From contig JAKLJI010000003.1 of NCBI GenBank assembly GCA_023151275.1, positions 1-64,000 on the forward strand: 64,000 bases of DNA. Reading direction: 5' to 3'. The notes beneath the pieces are model-generated. The model had not been told where the DNA came from. It saw only the letters and a program-made list of their open reading frames with translations, and searched no databases. Source of the DNA: Bacteroidia bacterium. Its GTDB lineage: Bacteria; Bacteroidota; Bacteroidia; UKL13-3. The translations under genes and the position numbers were made by a program. Each line of letters starts with the position of its first letter. Within the stretch, counting starts at the first letter, position 1. Positions 55,101 to 63,700 of the stretch are shown here, piece after piece.

Positions 55101-57364
55101 GCTAACCAACCGGTTGCAGAAGTGCTGCACGATGGAAGTGTTGTAACACCTGATGGAAATGAAAAATTAGTTGAGCCAGGAACCGAAATGGTATCGGTAA
55201 CATCTACTCCACAAGCATCCGTCATTTTAACAGTGTACTTGCCAATGTTTAAATCTGCAAACCTGGCATTTACGGAGTTTGCAATATTGCTATACTGGGT
55301 TGGTCGTATTGCGGCTCCCGGGCTAATTAACTCAAACTGAAATGGAGAAAGTGCAGAAGAATTGGGTTGTATCAAAATCGACCCATTTCCTTGCGATACG
55401 CATGAAGCTGAACTAGAAGCAGTAAATGTTGGTGCATTTGCTGCACGCACCGAAACGGTATCCACTTTGCTAATTCCGCATCCGTCCGTTAATCGAATAG
55501 TGTAATTCCCGGGAACCAAGCTGTCGAAAAAGTTGCTTGCTTGAGCTGGTCTTACTAATGGTGAAGGTGGCAATAACTCAAACAAATATGGACCTCCACC
55601 GCCTGTTGAAGTTACCTGAGTTTTTAGTGAACCTGTTCCTGAGTTTGGGCAGGAAGCAATAGCGAAAGTTGAACCAAAACTTGGTGCACTTGCAGCACTA
55701 ACAGTTGCCGTTGCAGTGCTTATGCTACCACAAGTATCCCTTATTGCATAGGTATATGTACCTGGATAAAGATTTTCAAAAACATTGCTACTTTGAAAAC
55801 CTCTAATCTCAGGGGATGGTGAAATTAAAGCTACCTGTAAAGAACCGAATGCAGCGCCATTATTAATGCCATTCAAAGAAAGTCTTACCGCAATTTTACC
55901 AGTAGGTTTATCCGAACAAGAAGCGGTAGTTGTTGCGCCTATTGAAGGTGAACTTGAAACAGGAACCGTAAATACACCTTGTGTAGTCCTATTACAAGCA
56001 TCTGTGACTAAGAAAGAATACTGCCCAGGAGGTAGGTTTGAAAATTTTGCATAGTAAGAAGTAGATACCACATTGTATAACTCCGCATTGACATTCGAAA
56101 CCAAAATAGGTGATGGACTAACGAGGCTGCATGAAAAAGGTGGCACACCATTCGAAACGGTAAGCAATGCTTCTCCTGTTGAACCACCAGCACATGATGG
56201 AATAATAGTTGTTCCTGAAACAGAAACGGATGGTGTTGTTGATATGGCCTCACTAGGAACTGTTGCTGAAATAACAACACTAATACCACAATTATCCCAA
56301 ACCTTTACTGAATAAACACCGGCAGGTAAATTTGAAAAAATATTACTGGTTTGAATAGTTCGGGTAACTGGAGAAGGACTAATCAACTCATATCGATAAG
56401 GAGGAACCCCGCCACTTACCGCTGCTGTAGAATGTCCGGTAGGATTAATTCTAATGCTTCCATTTGCACTTCCCAAACAACTAGGCATGATTTGAAATCC
56501 AGCTATATTTAAAGCCAGTGCACTCGGATTATAAACCACCCGTTTTACTATACTTGTTTTACATCCATTGTTATCAGTAACCGTGAGCTTTACAAAATAA
56601 GTGCCATTTGAAACAAATTCTTTTCTTGGATCTTTTTGTGTAGATGTTGTACCATCACCAAAGTCCCATAAGTAACTACTAATACCAGCGGCTGCAAAAG
56701 AAGAATCATAGAAGCGAAAAACACCCGAACAGCTTGAATCTGCATCAACTCCAAAATTTGGCCTATTATCAAAAATTGCGGGTGTTGAATTTATTGAATT
56801 GCTCTCAGGATTATTTGTAAACTGAACTGAAAATTTAAGTGGTGTGGAATTACTAAACTGGTCAACCAAAAGAATATACCATTGTCCCATTACTACATCG
56901 ATTCCAGGATTAAATGCACCAATACCTGTGTTTGGAGTAGATAGCCCAGTTGCACCTGGAATACCATAAGATGTAGAAGAACCGGCATAACTACAAGACA
57001 TATCAATTTTTTGATTACAGCTGTTTGTTCCCGGAGGACCATTTAATTTGAATATACTCCAGTCAAAATCTGAGTTAGTGGGCAAGCCACTTGGATTGTA
57101 TAATCGAATTACAAAATTGAGCTTTCCGCTTGCCTTTGCCTGAAAAGCAAGCCAAACGGAATTGTGTTCAACATTTCCGCAGGCAAGCTGCTCCAAATTA
57201 GAACCCAATCCATTCGGGAAATAAGAATCCGTGTTACCGCAAATAATAATAGGATTTGAACAATCAGATTGAGCATTCACTTGAAGTCCTATTCCAATGA
57301 ATGCAAAAATCAAGACCCAAGGTAGCATCAACCTTTTCCTGACTTTTTGTATAAATGTTTCCAT
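46193..57364 (-). CDS. Giant T9SS surface protein with SprB-like and HYR-like repeats
   Basis: 3723 residues. The frame opens at 57454, but METFIQKVRKRLMLPWVLI (57364) gives a good signal peptide ending VNAQ (residue 32). Order seen: an N-terminal domain of about 180 residues; a PKD domain (YLWDFGDGTTST, about 235-295); about twelve SprB-like repeats of 75-95 residues (pattern PSCxGSATGSI...YxFxLxxPSP...LxxGxYxVxxTDxCG, about 290-1345); Ig-like and related repeats (about 1430-2195); fifteen HYR-like repeats of about 80 residues (DTIKP...YLNASGxAxIT...NNGSTDNC...); one classical HYR domain (about 3418-3490); and a type A sorting domain (about 3645-3723). SprB in Flavobacterium johnsoniae is the mobile gliding adhesin, so adhesion or motility is plausible, but the type A signal and OmpA partner differ from the sprB locus. 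Confidence 0.9.
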   Translation of the reverse strand: METFIQKVRKRLMLPWVLIFAFIGIGLQVNAQSDCSNPIIICGNTDSYFPNGLGSNLEQLACGNVEHNSVWLAFQAKASGKLNFVIRLYNPSGLPTNSDFDWSIFKLNGPPGTNSCNQKIDMSCSYAGSSTSYGIPGATGLSTPNTGIGAFNPGIDVVMGQWYILLVDQFSNSTPLKFSVQFTNNPESNSINSTPAIFDNRPNFGVDADSSCSGVFRFYDSSFAAAGISSYLWDFGDGTTSTQKDPRKEFVSNGTYFVKLTVTDNNGCKTSIVKRVVYNPSALALNIAGFQIMPSCLGSANGSIRINPTGHSTAAVSGGVPPYRYELISPSPVTRTIQTSNIFSNLPAGVYSVKVWDNCGISVVISATVPSEAISTTPSVSVSGTTIIPSCAGGSTGEALLTVSNGVPPFSCSLVSPSPILVSNVNAELYNVVSTSYYAKFSNLPPGQYSFLVTDACNRTTQGVFTVPVSSSPSIGATTTASCSDKPTGKIAVRLSLNGINNGAAFGSLQVALISPSPEIRGFQSSNVFENLYPGTYTYAIRDTCGSISTATATVSAASAPSFGSTFAIASCPNSGTGSLKTQVTSTGGGGPYLFELLPPSPLVRPAQASNFFDSLVPGNYTIRLTDGCGISKVDTVSVRAANAPTFTASSSASCVSQGNGSILIQPNSSALSPFQFELISPGAAIRPTQYSNIANSVNARFADLNIGKYTVKMTDACGVDVTDTISVPGSTNFSFPSGVTTLPSCSTSATGWLAVQAPTTGIAPYTFELIAPSPEIRPAQTSRIFSNLPVGDYTIRITDACGNTVTNSSPFTLAAATAPTAPTITNSSSCSTSSTGSIVISLTANSGGGAPYQFALVSPSPVTRAFQNNPVFTGLPVGTYTVQTKDQCGLTVDAQTTIAAALPFSASASTAIVGCSASTYLSQVTVVPQSFNGYGPIPSGSGGGPYTYAIYNSTNTTVIFPAQSTNVFPAVPHLTGSPTHVVRVTDVCNNTATVNISLNSTGPDVGSLAIVSSSCASKANGSIRVATVPPGGRLPYQYSLINSTNSSVVIGPQYSTLFDSVPVNASGYLLRITDACGKTSTTATPLAFPASVVPSVTGTPTPSCSGSATGSILTTITTGTTQAGGTFQYALLNSSNSAVVRPNQSHPYFGNLPAGSYLIRITDNCNATSNSPAVVVSSIPPALTAAGVASVTCGSGGSGTVTASSQGGIAPIRYSLINNATSAVVAGPQLNNVFSGLAAGTYTVRALDSCGTIANSSNVVVSVTTQNPTITTTSAIDCGGFAKIAGFGAGGNGGPYTYALCSGANCSTFSSFSTNSIFTVTNSGTYRIAVKDKCGNQTISGDIVINIPVRAVLNSITKANACGSTAITVNYSNVPNTPHYSVNGSNFSPTIPILNPGTYLIRVTDFNNGTYGCSSDTGTVVVTSGLTPAITVTASPSTACPGSSITYTATSTNGGSTPAYQWKLNGVNVGSNSATYVKSNSSNLDTIVCVLTSSGSCVSSPTATSTPLVANYYPVIANNQITGNQSISSGSVPTQFTGTAATGGGGTLSYKWISSTTSASSGFVAASGVNNTANYSSPALTQTTYFRRVVSGSSCGVDTSSAITVSITGSPNISASASLTSFTACSGTASGQQSFTVSGSSLTSNISVTPPAGYEVSLTSGSGFSSTLNITPTSGTVAAATVYIRMSSVATGTPSGNIALGSTGATTQNVPVSGTVNALPTITLGSVSSVLTNATSFSLPYSATTGTPNQYSVTAGSPTAMSGFTAVSNASLGSSPIGITIPASAANTYNFNLTVRNSTTGCVSANVPFTLTVNAPGGILNNTISTAQTICSGSTPAALSGSTPTGGTGNFTYTWLRSTTSATTGFTSATGTNSNINYNPPALTQNTWFRRFVVSGSVSDTSAAVLITVTNPISNNTIANPIANAVCLGDFTPDMDGSTPSGGDGTTYSYQWLKSTTSASAGFTAISGANAKSYFPPVLSQTTWFRRIVSSGQCAADTSAAKGITVNPIPTITLGTISSVNTLATSFSIPYSATTGTPTQYSIATGSPTAMPGFTLVSNASLGTSPISVSIPASAANTYNFNFTVRNTSTGCVSAVVPIALTVTPGSLPIGNNTIGSAQTICSGTAPAQLTGSTPTGGNETFTYTWLKSTTNAVNGFTAIPSSNTVNYTSPALTQTTWFRRYVVSGAHSDTSAAIKITVGDTIRPVVVARNLTVYLNASGNASITAAQADSASADNCGIQSRALSTSSFTCANLGSNTVRLLVTDLAGNKDSANFTVLVMDTVKPVVITQNRTVYLNASGNASLTASQINNGSSDACGIASVSLNTTSFTCSNVGPNTVTLTVTDVNGNVQTGTATVTVLDTIKPTVNVQSGLVLYLNANGTASVASSMINNGSTDNCGIASVTISPTTINCAHLGITPVTLTVTDVNGNSASGVSNVVVLDPVAPVARPKARLNLYLSGNGQAVINPALLDSASSDNCTLTSRVLSQSVFNCSNIGTNNVTFTVQDQSGNSHAAIVQVTVIDTIAPVATVSNQLVYLNNAGTATITAAMVNNNSTDNCGIQSVSISKSTFTCSDLGTSTINFTVTDVNGNFKTAPVVINVFDTIRPVMRPKKNVLVYLNALGTANLSLSAVDSASSDNCNLATRTLSKTQFGCADLGVNTLTLTGTDSTGNIGSAQFSLTVLDTIRPVLNTRSATLYVDGSGNAVLNPSDVILSGTDNCSAAPLAGLSKNNFNCSNLGGNTVSVTLTDASGNFRTASASVTVLDTIKPTAIGQNRTIYLNASGTASITAAQVNNGSTDNCSVQSLSISKTNFTAADLGANLVTLTVTDQSSNSAQTQVLITVLDTIKPIVTTQNRTIYLNASGVATIAASQINNGSTDNVSISAVQLSKTLFTCSDLGNNQVVLTVIDGSNNSQTGTATVTVVDTIKPIVNTQNITLYLNGIGQATLTPAQANNGSSDNCGVSNLNLSKTLFTCADRGNNTIQLQVTDASNNSSSGSLQVTVLDTIRPNVVVNNNLTLYLNNAGIATLTNAMVGNGSTDNCGITSQTLSKTSFNGTNLGLNLVNYTIADASGNTNSVILNITVVDTIRPVVSVQNRTIYLDGSGTATLTPAMVNNGSSDNVGITLQQLSKTSFNCNNLGANQVLYTLEDASANQMSALVTITVLDTIKPTASARNLTVYLNSAGTASITPAQANNGSSDNCSTASLALSKSEFGCADLGPNAVVLTVNDGSNNASTASFTVTVLDTIRPSLLVNPMVMLYLDSNGQASLSTDQVNLSSFDNCSALSFSLSKTSFNGLNLGMNQVIFTATDGSNNVRTANISVNVIDTVRPRIRAKNLTLHLGNGGFVFLSPAEVDNGSTDNVGVSFSALSKTIFNCNETGTNLVEYFIQDISGNRSSSWVTVTVLDTMMPVVTSFPESVILGHCNTDFQFSIPTATDNCSQVTIKQTTGIGNGKKYPVGVTTNTFTFTDRSGNLVTRSFTVTILPPYLPDTFPNITVCSSNPPFDLTRGNANVVFSGSGVSLDGKQFDPGLSGPGNHAVVCTFTDSMGCETKANFFVTVHRSPDKPMIERMNSDVLQVTQSFDFYQWRRNYEDIPGANQRAYTMTKTGIYSVRVGTVQGCTTESDPVGVGVALGIGSLEDGLSFNLFPNPTQERFRVDVNNLRGNEGFEVQVFDGVGRLVYSAQESAFSHSVETGDWSPGTYFVHIKSGDEKAIKPVIIAK
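47100..50780. repeat. Tandem ~240-bp coding repeats of the giant protein
   Basis: Fifteen consecutive units of about 240-243 bp encode the HYR-like repeats. Adjacent units share long stretches such as the codons for DTIKP, NRTIYLNASG and NNGSTDNC. The units are diverged rather than identical, so recent homogenisation is limited. Confidence 0.75.
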
Positions 57365-57395
57365 AGATAAAAAGATTTCTTTCTTAAAATGCACC

Positions 57396-57812
57396 CTAAA
57401 TAATGGCATAAATGCCAACAAGACGTGTAAATCCTTCGCTACAATTAAAGCCATCTTTCGTTACACGGTCGGTTCCCTTGACCACAAAAGGTGTGTCTTG
57501 TGCTGTAATGGTAATGGTTCTTTCGGATGCACTGTTTGGTCGAATAGTTAACCGATGCGGAGATGCAAACTGATTGAGGTTATTTGCACCTGTTTCGGTA
57601 ATGTTACCAATTACCGTAGCTGTAACGCTCTGGTTCATACCCGAACTGTTAATGGCTGCAAACAAACCACCGGTATTGGTAAAGGAGGTGTAGGTTCCGC
57701 CCGGCCCAACGGTGACATTAGCTGCCACCTGGCCATACAGGCGCCCGCTCATTCCCGCCAAAAGCAGGAGTAGAAAGACGAGATAACTGGATTTTTGAAG
57801 TAAAGGTTTCAT
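57396..57812 (-). pseudogene. Truncated N-terminal remnant of a secreted beta-helix protein
   Basis: 138 residues from MKPLLQKSSYLVFLLLLLAG (57812), with a signal peptide ending near residue 27 (RLYGQ). The mature part resembles the opening strands of large Bacteroidota beta-helix/T9SS proteins (VTVGPGGTYTSF, then LTIRPNSASERTI and a KGTDRVTKDGFN strand). It then stops abruptly after GIYAII with no helix body and no sorting domain, 31 nt before the giant adhesin start. It looks like the 5' stump of a longer gene. It might still be expressed as a small secreted protein and lead the adhesin operon. Confidence 0.6.
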
Positions 57813-58419
57813 ATTATTTTGATGTTTGTAGTGAGCTAGTTTGAACTGCGTTCTGAATAGAAAGCAGTGAGGCAACAGAATACCGATTCTTTAAATTATA
57901 AGCAGAGCATGAAGCAATTTCGCTTGAATAAAAACAACCAGTGAATGCTAAATATTTTGTTTTGGGAGTTGAAAAAAAATCAACCCAAAAGAGGCCAGAA
58001 AAAGCTGGAACTATACTTTTAAGGAAATCAAATTGAATTAATTTCTGCGCCCAAAAGCGAATTGCACAAGCCTGATGAAGGAGGTAGCAAGCCTGCTGTT
58101 TTACCTTAAAAAAAGTGTTTAAAATTGGCATAGGCTATCAAATATTACAGCTTAATTTCAACGAATTGGCTATAAAATTAAATCCCTTTTATAGTGTTGC
58201 CAAGCCCTAACCCATAAATCAGGGATAACCCTTAGAGCCTAATAAACAAGAAAATACCACTTCTTTCAGTCCCCAAAAATGCTGCCCTTAACCTGCAAAT
58301 TGGCGCAAAATGTCAATCTATAAATTGACTTGAAGGTTATAATAAAAAATTATCTAGTAGCAAAAAAAGCATTTAGCGAATCAGGCTTTTGGGGGAATGA
58401 ACAATGGTATAGCTCTGAA
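57813..58419. other. Non-coding stretch upstream of the remnant gene
   Basis: AT-rich DNA with no recognisable gene. A minus-strand frame at 57814-58131 encodes no known sequence and is probably chance. The promoter of the remnant-adhesin-OmpA unit should lie here, but I found no convincing TTTG/TAnnTTTG pair. Confidence 0.45.
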
Positions 58420-58912
58420 ATATTTTACCTTGAAGAAATGAAGGGAATGAAGGTTAGTGAAGGTTAAATTTTAAAAGGTCGAAATCAGATTTGGGGAAAT
58501 TTACCATGAAGGCATTAAGAGTATGAAGGTTAGTGAAGGCCATAATTTAATTGGTCTGTTATCGGAGTTGGGGAAATTTACCATGAAGGCATGAAGAGTA
58601 TGAAGGTTAATGAAGGCCATAATTTAATTGGTCTGTTATCGGAGTTGGGGAATTTTACCATGAAGGAATGAAGAGTATGAAGGTTAGTGAAGCCATATTT
58701 CAATTGATCTGAGATTGGGGATGTGGAAATTTACCATGAAGGAATGAAGGGTATGAAGGTTAATGAAGGCCATAATTTTATTGGTCTGTTATCGGAGTTG
58801 GGGAATTTTACCATGAAGGAATGAAGAGTATGAAGGTTAATGAAGGCCATATTTCAATTGATCTGAGATTGGGGATGTGGAAATTTACCATGAAGGCATG
58901 AAGGGTTTTTAA
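58420..58912. repeat. 77-bp tandem repeat array, about six copies
   Basis: The anchor TTTACC(A/T)TGAAG recurs at TACC positions 58426, 58502, 58579, 58656, 58732, 58809 and 58886, a period of 76-77 bp. Each unit has a head of three or four TGAAGG-like words about 10 bp apart and a tail of one of two types (ATTGGTCTGTTATCGGAG or ATTGATCTGAGATTGGGG). After a diverged first unit the tails run A, A, B, A, B. The period is not a multiple of three and no frame stays open, so it is non-coding. Confidence 0.9.
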
Positions 58913-58924
58913 GCCTGGTGCCAC

Positions 58925-58966
58925 AAAAAAAGGAGCTAAGCTTTTAATGGCTTAACTCCTTTTTGG
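58925..58966. terminator. Terminator after the second OmpA gene
   Basis: AAAAAGGAGCTAAGC and GCTTAACTCCTTTTT form a 14- to 15-bp stem with one mismatch around a TTTTAATG loop, flanked by A- and T-runs, so it can work in both directions. It lies 34 nt past the minus-strand OmpA stop. Confidence 0.85.
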
Positions 58967-58999
58967 TTTGCTACTATTACTTAGCTGGAAATCGAATGC

Positions 59000-60715
59000 T
59001 TAAAATTCCACTACGGTAAACATTACCCTTCGGTTGGCCAATCTGCCTTCCTCCGTGTTGTTATCGGCAATGGGTTGGGTTTCTCCATAACCTACCGCTT
59101 TCATTTGCTTGGCATTTACTCCTTTTTGAAGCAGGTAATTCATCACCGTTTTGGCTCTGTTCTCCGACAATACCAGGTTCTTTTGGTCATCGCCTACATT
59201 GTCTGTATGACCTGCAACTTCTATCACCATGCTTGGATTTTCTTTCAAAATGTCGGCCATCTTATCCAAGATATTGTATGAAGATTCCTTCATCCTATCT
59301 GAACCTGTTTCAAAGTTGATAGCCTTGAGTTTGAACACCAAGCCTTTTTCAATTTTGGGTTGCTTCAACTCAATGATTTTGGAGGTGCCTTTTTCAGCGT
59401 TTTTCAGCTCAAGTGTCTCCTCAGCCGGGATATACCCTTTTGCACTTACGTTAACGGTGTAATTGCCGGGTTCCAAATAGAAATTGCTCATGCCCGATGC
59501 ATCTGCATTGCCATTGAACACTTCCTTGTTTTTCTGTTTAATAACAATTGTTCCCGGAACAGGTCTTCCGTATTTCTCGTCCTGAAGCTTGATGCTAACC
59601 TTTACCATTTCTTTGTAAGGGTCGGCTTTCTGCACTTCTTCTTTTACTACGGGTTGTGGTTTGGGTTCCTCTTTTGGCTTTTCTGCACGTTCTTTTCCAA
59701 AGTAGTAGCGAATGCCCAATCCCACTTGTATCAAGCCCTGGTTATTGCTTTTCATGCCATTGCTCATGGAGTTGTACTGACCGCGTTTATCGGTGATGCG
59801 GTAAGTGGATGCTGCATCAAAATTGCTTTTGAGTTGCTGGTACATCAGGTTTACATGCAAGGCCAAATTGGGCTTAATGCGGTAGCTCACACTCGGACGA
59901 ACAAACCACGATGTGCTGATGCTTGTATTGTTTAATTCGCCACTGTTGCTTGCTGGTTTTACACCTAAGCCTACATTGTACCCTTTGCCATACAAATCCT
60001 CAAAATAGGCATTCACATTGCCATCCGAATTTACTTTCTCGTAATGTGCTTTGGTAATCAGCCAATCATTTGGATTGGGAGTTGGTGAGTTATCGTACAC
60101 CGGATTCCCATTCGCATCGAAGCTGTAAATGGCTTCGTAATCAAACTTGGCATCCTCGGCACTGTAAGTGGATCTCTGATTCAAGTTTATTACCACACCT
60201 GCATCTAAGTTCAATCCCCAACGCTGGTTGATTTGCTTTTTGTACATGAGCATGATTGGCAAGCCAATTACACCTTGTTTAATTTGCTCCTCAACAGCTT
60301 GATTGGCCCGCAATCCTTGACGGAAAGTAGAACCAAAATTATCGGTTGATTGGTATTCCAGGGCAAACTTATCCAAGCCATACGTGGTGCGTAATCCCAG
60401 GTATTGAATGCCGGTACCAAGTCCGAAATTTCTGTTTTTACCGAAGAAATAGCCAAGACTAAAATTCAGCCCAAGGTGAGAAGCATTTTTCTGACTGAGC
60501 GAAGAAACATTTGCATTGAGGGCATTGGAATAGGCTTGAACCCAGTTTGTTTGTTCAATACTTCCCAATTGGGTACCGGCGGCAATTCCACCGCCAATAA
60601 ACCAGCGAGGCATTTGCGCATCGGTTCCGAAGGAAGTTGTATTTTGAGCAGTTGCCGCAGATAAAGCACTAGCAGCAATGCCAAAACCAATGGATATCTT
60701 TTTTAACAAGTTCAT
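59000..60715 (-). CDS. OmpA-family outer-membrane protein with carboxypeptidase-regulatory-like domain
   Basis: 571 residues. The signal peptide ends near residue 23 (ATAQ). A predicted barrel (about 30-345) is followed by a Lys/Glu/Pro-rich linker (KPKEEPKPQPVVKEEVQ), a beta-sandwich like the carboxypeptidase regulatory domain (about 375-455, with GNYTVNVSAKGYIPAEETL) and a C-terminal OmpA domain (about 465-571). The OmpA domain keeps the peptidoglycan-binding residues in VAGHTDNVGD and NLVLSENRAKTVMNYL. It starts 11 nt after the preceding giant T9SS gene, the same arrangement as the other OmpA gene. An anchor or assembly partner of that protein is inferred. Confidence 0.88.
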   Translation of the reverse strand: MNLLKKISIGFGIAASALSAATAQNTTSFGTDAQMPRWFIGGGIAAGTQLGSIEQTNWVQAYSNALNANVSSLSQKNASHLGLNFSLGYFFGKNRNFGLGTGIQYLGLRTTYGLDKFALEYQSTDNFGSTFRQGLRANQAVEEQIKQGVIGLPIMLMYKKQINQRWGLNLDAGVVINLNQRSTYSAEDAKFDYEAIYSFDANGNPVYDNSPTPNPNDWLITKAHYEKVNSDGNVNAYFEDLYGKGYNVGLGVKPASNSGELNNTSISTSWFVRPSVSYRIKPNLALHVNLMYQQLKSNFDAASTYRITDKRGQYNSMSNGMKSNNQGLIQVGLGIRYYFGKERAEKPKEEPKPQPVVKEEVQKADPYKEMVKVSIKLQDEKYGRPVPGTIVIKQKNKEVFNGNADASGMSNFYLEPGNYTVNVSAKGYIPAEETLELKNAEKGTSKIIELKQPKIEKGLVFKLKAINFETGSDRMKESSYNILDKMADILKENPSMVIEVAGHTDNVGDDQKNLVLSENRAKTVMNYLLQKGVNAKQMKAVGYGETQPIADNNTEEGRLANRRVMFTVVEF

Positions 60716-60726
60716 GTGTTGAGCGA

Positions 60727-63700
60727 TTAGTGTTTGATAATTTTGGTAGTAGAAACAAGACCTGATTCATCTTCAACATGGAGCAGGTAAACACCCGCTG
60801 AAAGCGCATCCAGATTCAAAAGTAATTCTGAGCCATTCATGGATTCGCTGCTGAGTTTGCGGCCATTCAAATCATAAACCATAACAGATGCTTGTTTCAA
60901 ATTTTTGCTACTGCGGATTTGAAGTTGAGCGCTAAATGGATTTGGAAACACTACGAGTCCCAACTCGTTGGCAAGAACTTCAGCAGCACTTAATGGTACA
61001 GCATGGTAGGTTTTTTGGTAACAATTGCCGCTAGTAGAAATTACCCAATACGCTTTGGTTGTAGTTTCAGGAGAAGCATTGTAATAGTTTTGGTTGATTT
61101 CATTCTGAATGGTATTTCCTTTCAGGGTAGGTAACTCGTCAAAACCCCATTGGTATTTTTGAACATTGTTGGCTTCGCAAACAAAGTTTTTGTTGAAGTA
61201 ACGCACAGTTGCTGTATGAACAGACTCTGCATTTACTTGCAGGTTAACACTTGTGGAAGAAGAGCACCCGTTTTGAGTGGCTGTTAAGTTAACCACAGCA
61301 GCACCTGAATTCGGGAAGCTAATCAAGCTGTATTGCTTGGTGCTTCCTTGCGCATACAGGCTGGCATTGCTGGCCGACCATTGGTAGCTAACACCTGAGG
61401 CAGGAGCTGTTGCCGCGCCGAAGTTTAAGTATTGTGCACCTTTGCAAATTGGGCTTGCAGGCTGAATGCTGATTACAGGTTGGGCTGGGGCTGGATTGCT
61501 TGTTCCATTTACGGAAACACTACGCAAAGTTGCATCCTGTGAGTTAATTTCCAGATTGGTTCCTAAAGTTCCTGTTGCGGTGGCGCTGATACGGATAAAC
61601 AAAGTTGTTTCGTTAACAGAACCAGCAGTAGGATTAAGCACCAGGCTAGCAGCAAATCCAGCACCGGAAGTGGTTGACACTTCAAATCCTAAAGGAGCAG
61701 TAACGGTGATACCTCCAACCAGATTAGCTCCGCTCACCTTAAACGATTGTTCCTCTGAGGTTGAACCGGCGCAGGTGGTAAATGGAGTGAATGAAGAGGA
61801 TACTGTAAGAATTGGCCCTACAATTTCAAGTGTAGTAAAGGAACTATCTCCGCCATAACTGGTATCAATGCTGCTAATGGCATAAGCCTTATAGTGGTAG
61901 GTAGTTGCAGGGATTAAACCGGAAATAGTTTTATTATATCCACCTTTACCCGAGCCAACGGCCACCTTTGTAGCAGTAGCAAGTGTTGGATTGCTGGCAG
62001 TACCGTAAACAAATCCACGATCAGTTACATTAGCAGAACCAGTATCCAGCACATTTCCAGCCAATAAAACTGAGGTGGCTGTAATTAAGCTTGGCGGATT
62101 GGTTCTAACAACTGGAGGCAAGTTAGTAGGAAGATCAAGCGTTCTAAAGGTTGAATCGCCACCATAACCAACACCGGAATTGTTGTAGGCATAATACCGA
62201 ACATGGTATAAAGTTGATGGGGTAAGACCAGTAACATTCATTGCAACTACCGAGCTATTCATAAACACAACTTTCCGGTCGCTAACGGTTGGGTTAGGAC
62301 TCGTGCTCAAAACCACACCACGTTCTGTAACTGCTGAGGAGCCGGTATCTATAATCGCACCACCTAATGTAGCACGATAATAACCAATATCAAATGGAGA
62401 AGAAGTTCTCACCAATGGAACAGTTAGAGAAGGACTTGCCGTTACAAATGTGCTATCGGAGCCATAACTTGTGCCCACGCTGTTGATAGCATAGGCGCGC
62501 ACATGGTAGGTAGTAGAATGCGTAAAGCCTGAAACGGGTAGTGAAAAGCTACCAATACCTGAACCCATAGAAACTTTGGTATTGGCTATGGTTGGATTTG
62601 CAGTTGTGGCATAAACTATGCCTCTTTCGGTTACTGCAGAAGAGCCACTATCACTTACGATGCCTCCTAAGGTTGCATATGTAAGTCCAATCAGCTTTAC
62701 TTGAGCAGTACTTACCGTTGGAGCAGAACTTGGAGGAAGGGAACCGGTGGTAAATGTGCTATCGGCGCCATAGCTAGTGCCAACGCTATTGGTGGCAAAG
62801 GCTCTGAAATGGTATGTAGTGGCTGGCGTAAAATTGCTAACCACTTGCGAAAAGCTGCCTTTACCAGAACCCATAGCCACTTTTGTACCATTACTAATAG
62901 TTGGATTTGCAGAAGTGCCATAAACCACACCACGTTCTGTAACGCTAGCTCCACCATCGGAGCTTACATTTCCGCCCAAATTTGCTGTTGTAATGGTGAT
63001 TGATGTTGCACTTGAAGTACTTACAGTTGATAAACTTGGACCACCAATTAGGGTAGTTAAATTCTTGGGATTTTGAACTGCGGGAGCGCGGTTGTAGCCA
63101 ATATCAGCACCGGTACCGCCATACTCACATACCATTAAACGGTAATTGGTTCCCTGAGTTAGACCAGTAATACTCACTGTCATTCCTGTTCCATTGTACA
63201 CACAATACCAACCGCTGTTTCCAATTTGTGAACCTGAACCAAAATTGGGGTTTGCGGTATACGTGGTTCCATTTACAGGCATTGCCCAGGATCCAGTATC
63301 CGCCTTTAGGAATGCGGCACGCGCAGTTCCATTTCCTTTGGTCCAAGAAGCGGTAACTGAATTAGCAGTTAGGCCCAAAAAACTGATGTTTTTAGACTGA
63401 AGGGTTGAAGTAGAACCAAATGTAATATCAAAAATATTGCTGATGTTTTTCAGTGTATCGCTTATTGAAAATGGTGACAATGTACCCATAAAAACACCCA
63501 TTCTACCCGGACTACTGCTACTGTTTGAATAGGCTACTTTATTATTAACCGGGTCAATATCAAACGCAATAAAACTGCCCTGGGAGCTTGGAAGTTTAAA
63601 TAAGGTATCCCGCTGTGAACCATCAAAATTACTACGGTAAATTCCCAAGTTATCCGAGAAATAAAGCTTGTTATTTATTAAATCCGCCCGAACACCCCAA

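Noticed and set aside
57814-58131. Minus-strand open frame of 105 codons
   Set aside because: No signal, family or start-site support, and it overlaps the start of the truncated beta-helix gene in another frame.
58420-58912. Possible CRISPR array
   Set aside because: The repeat-to-repeat distance is regular, but the intervening tails are only two recurring types, not unique spacers, and no cas gene is near.
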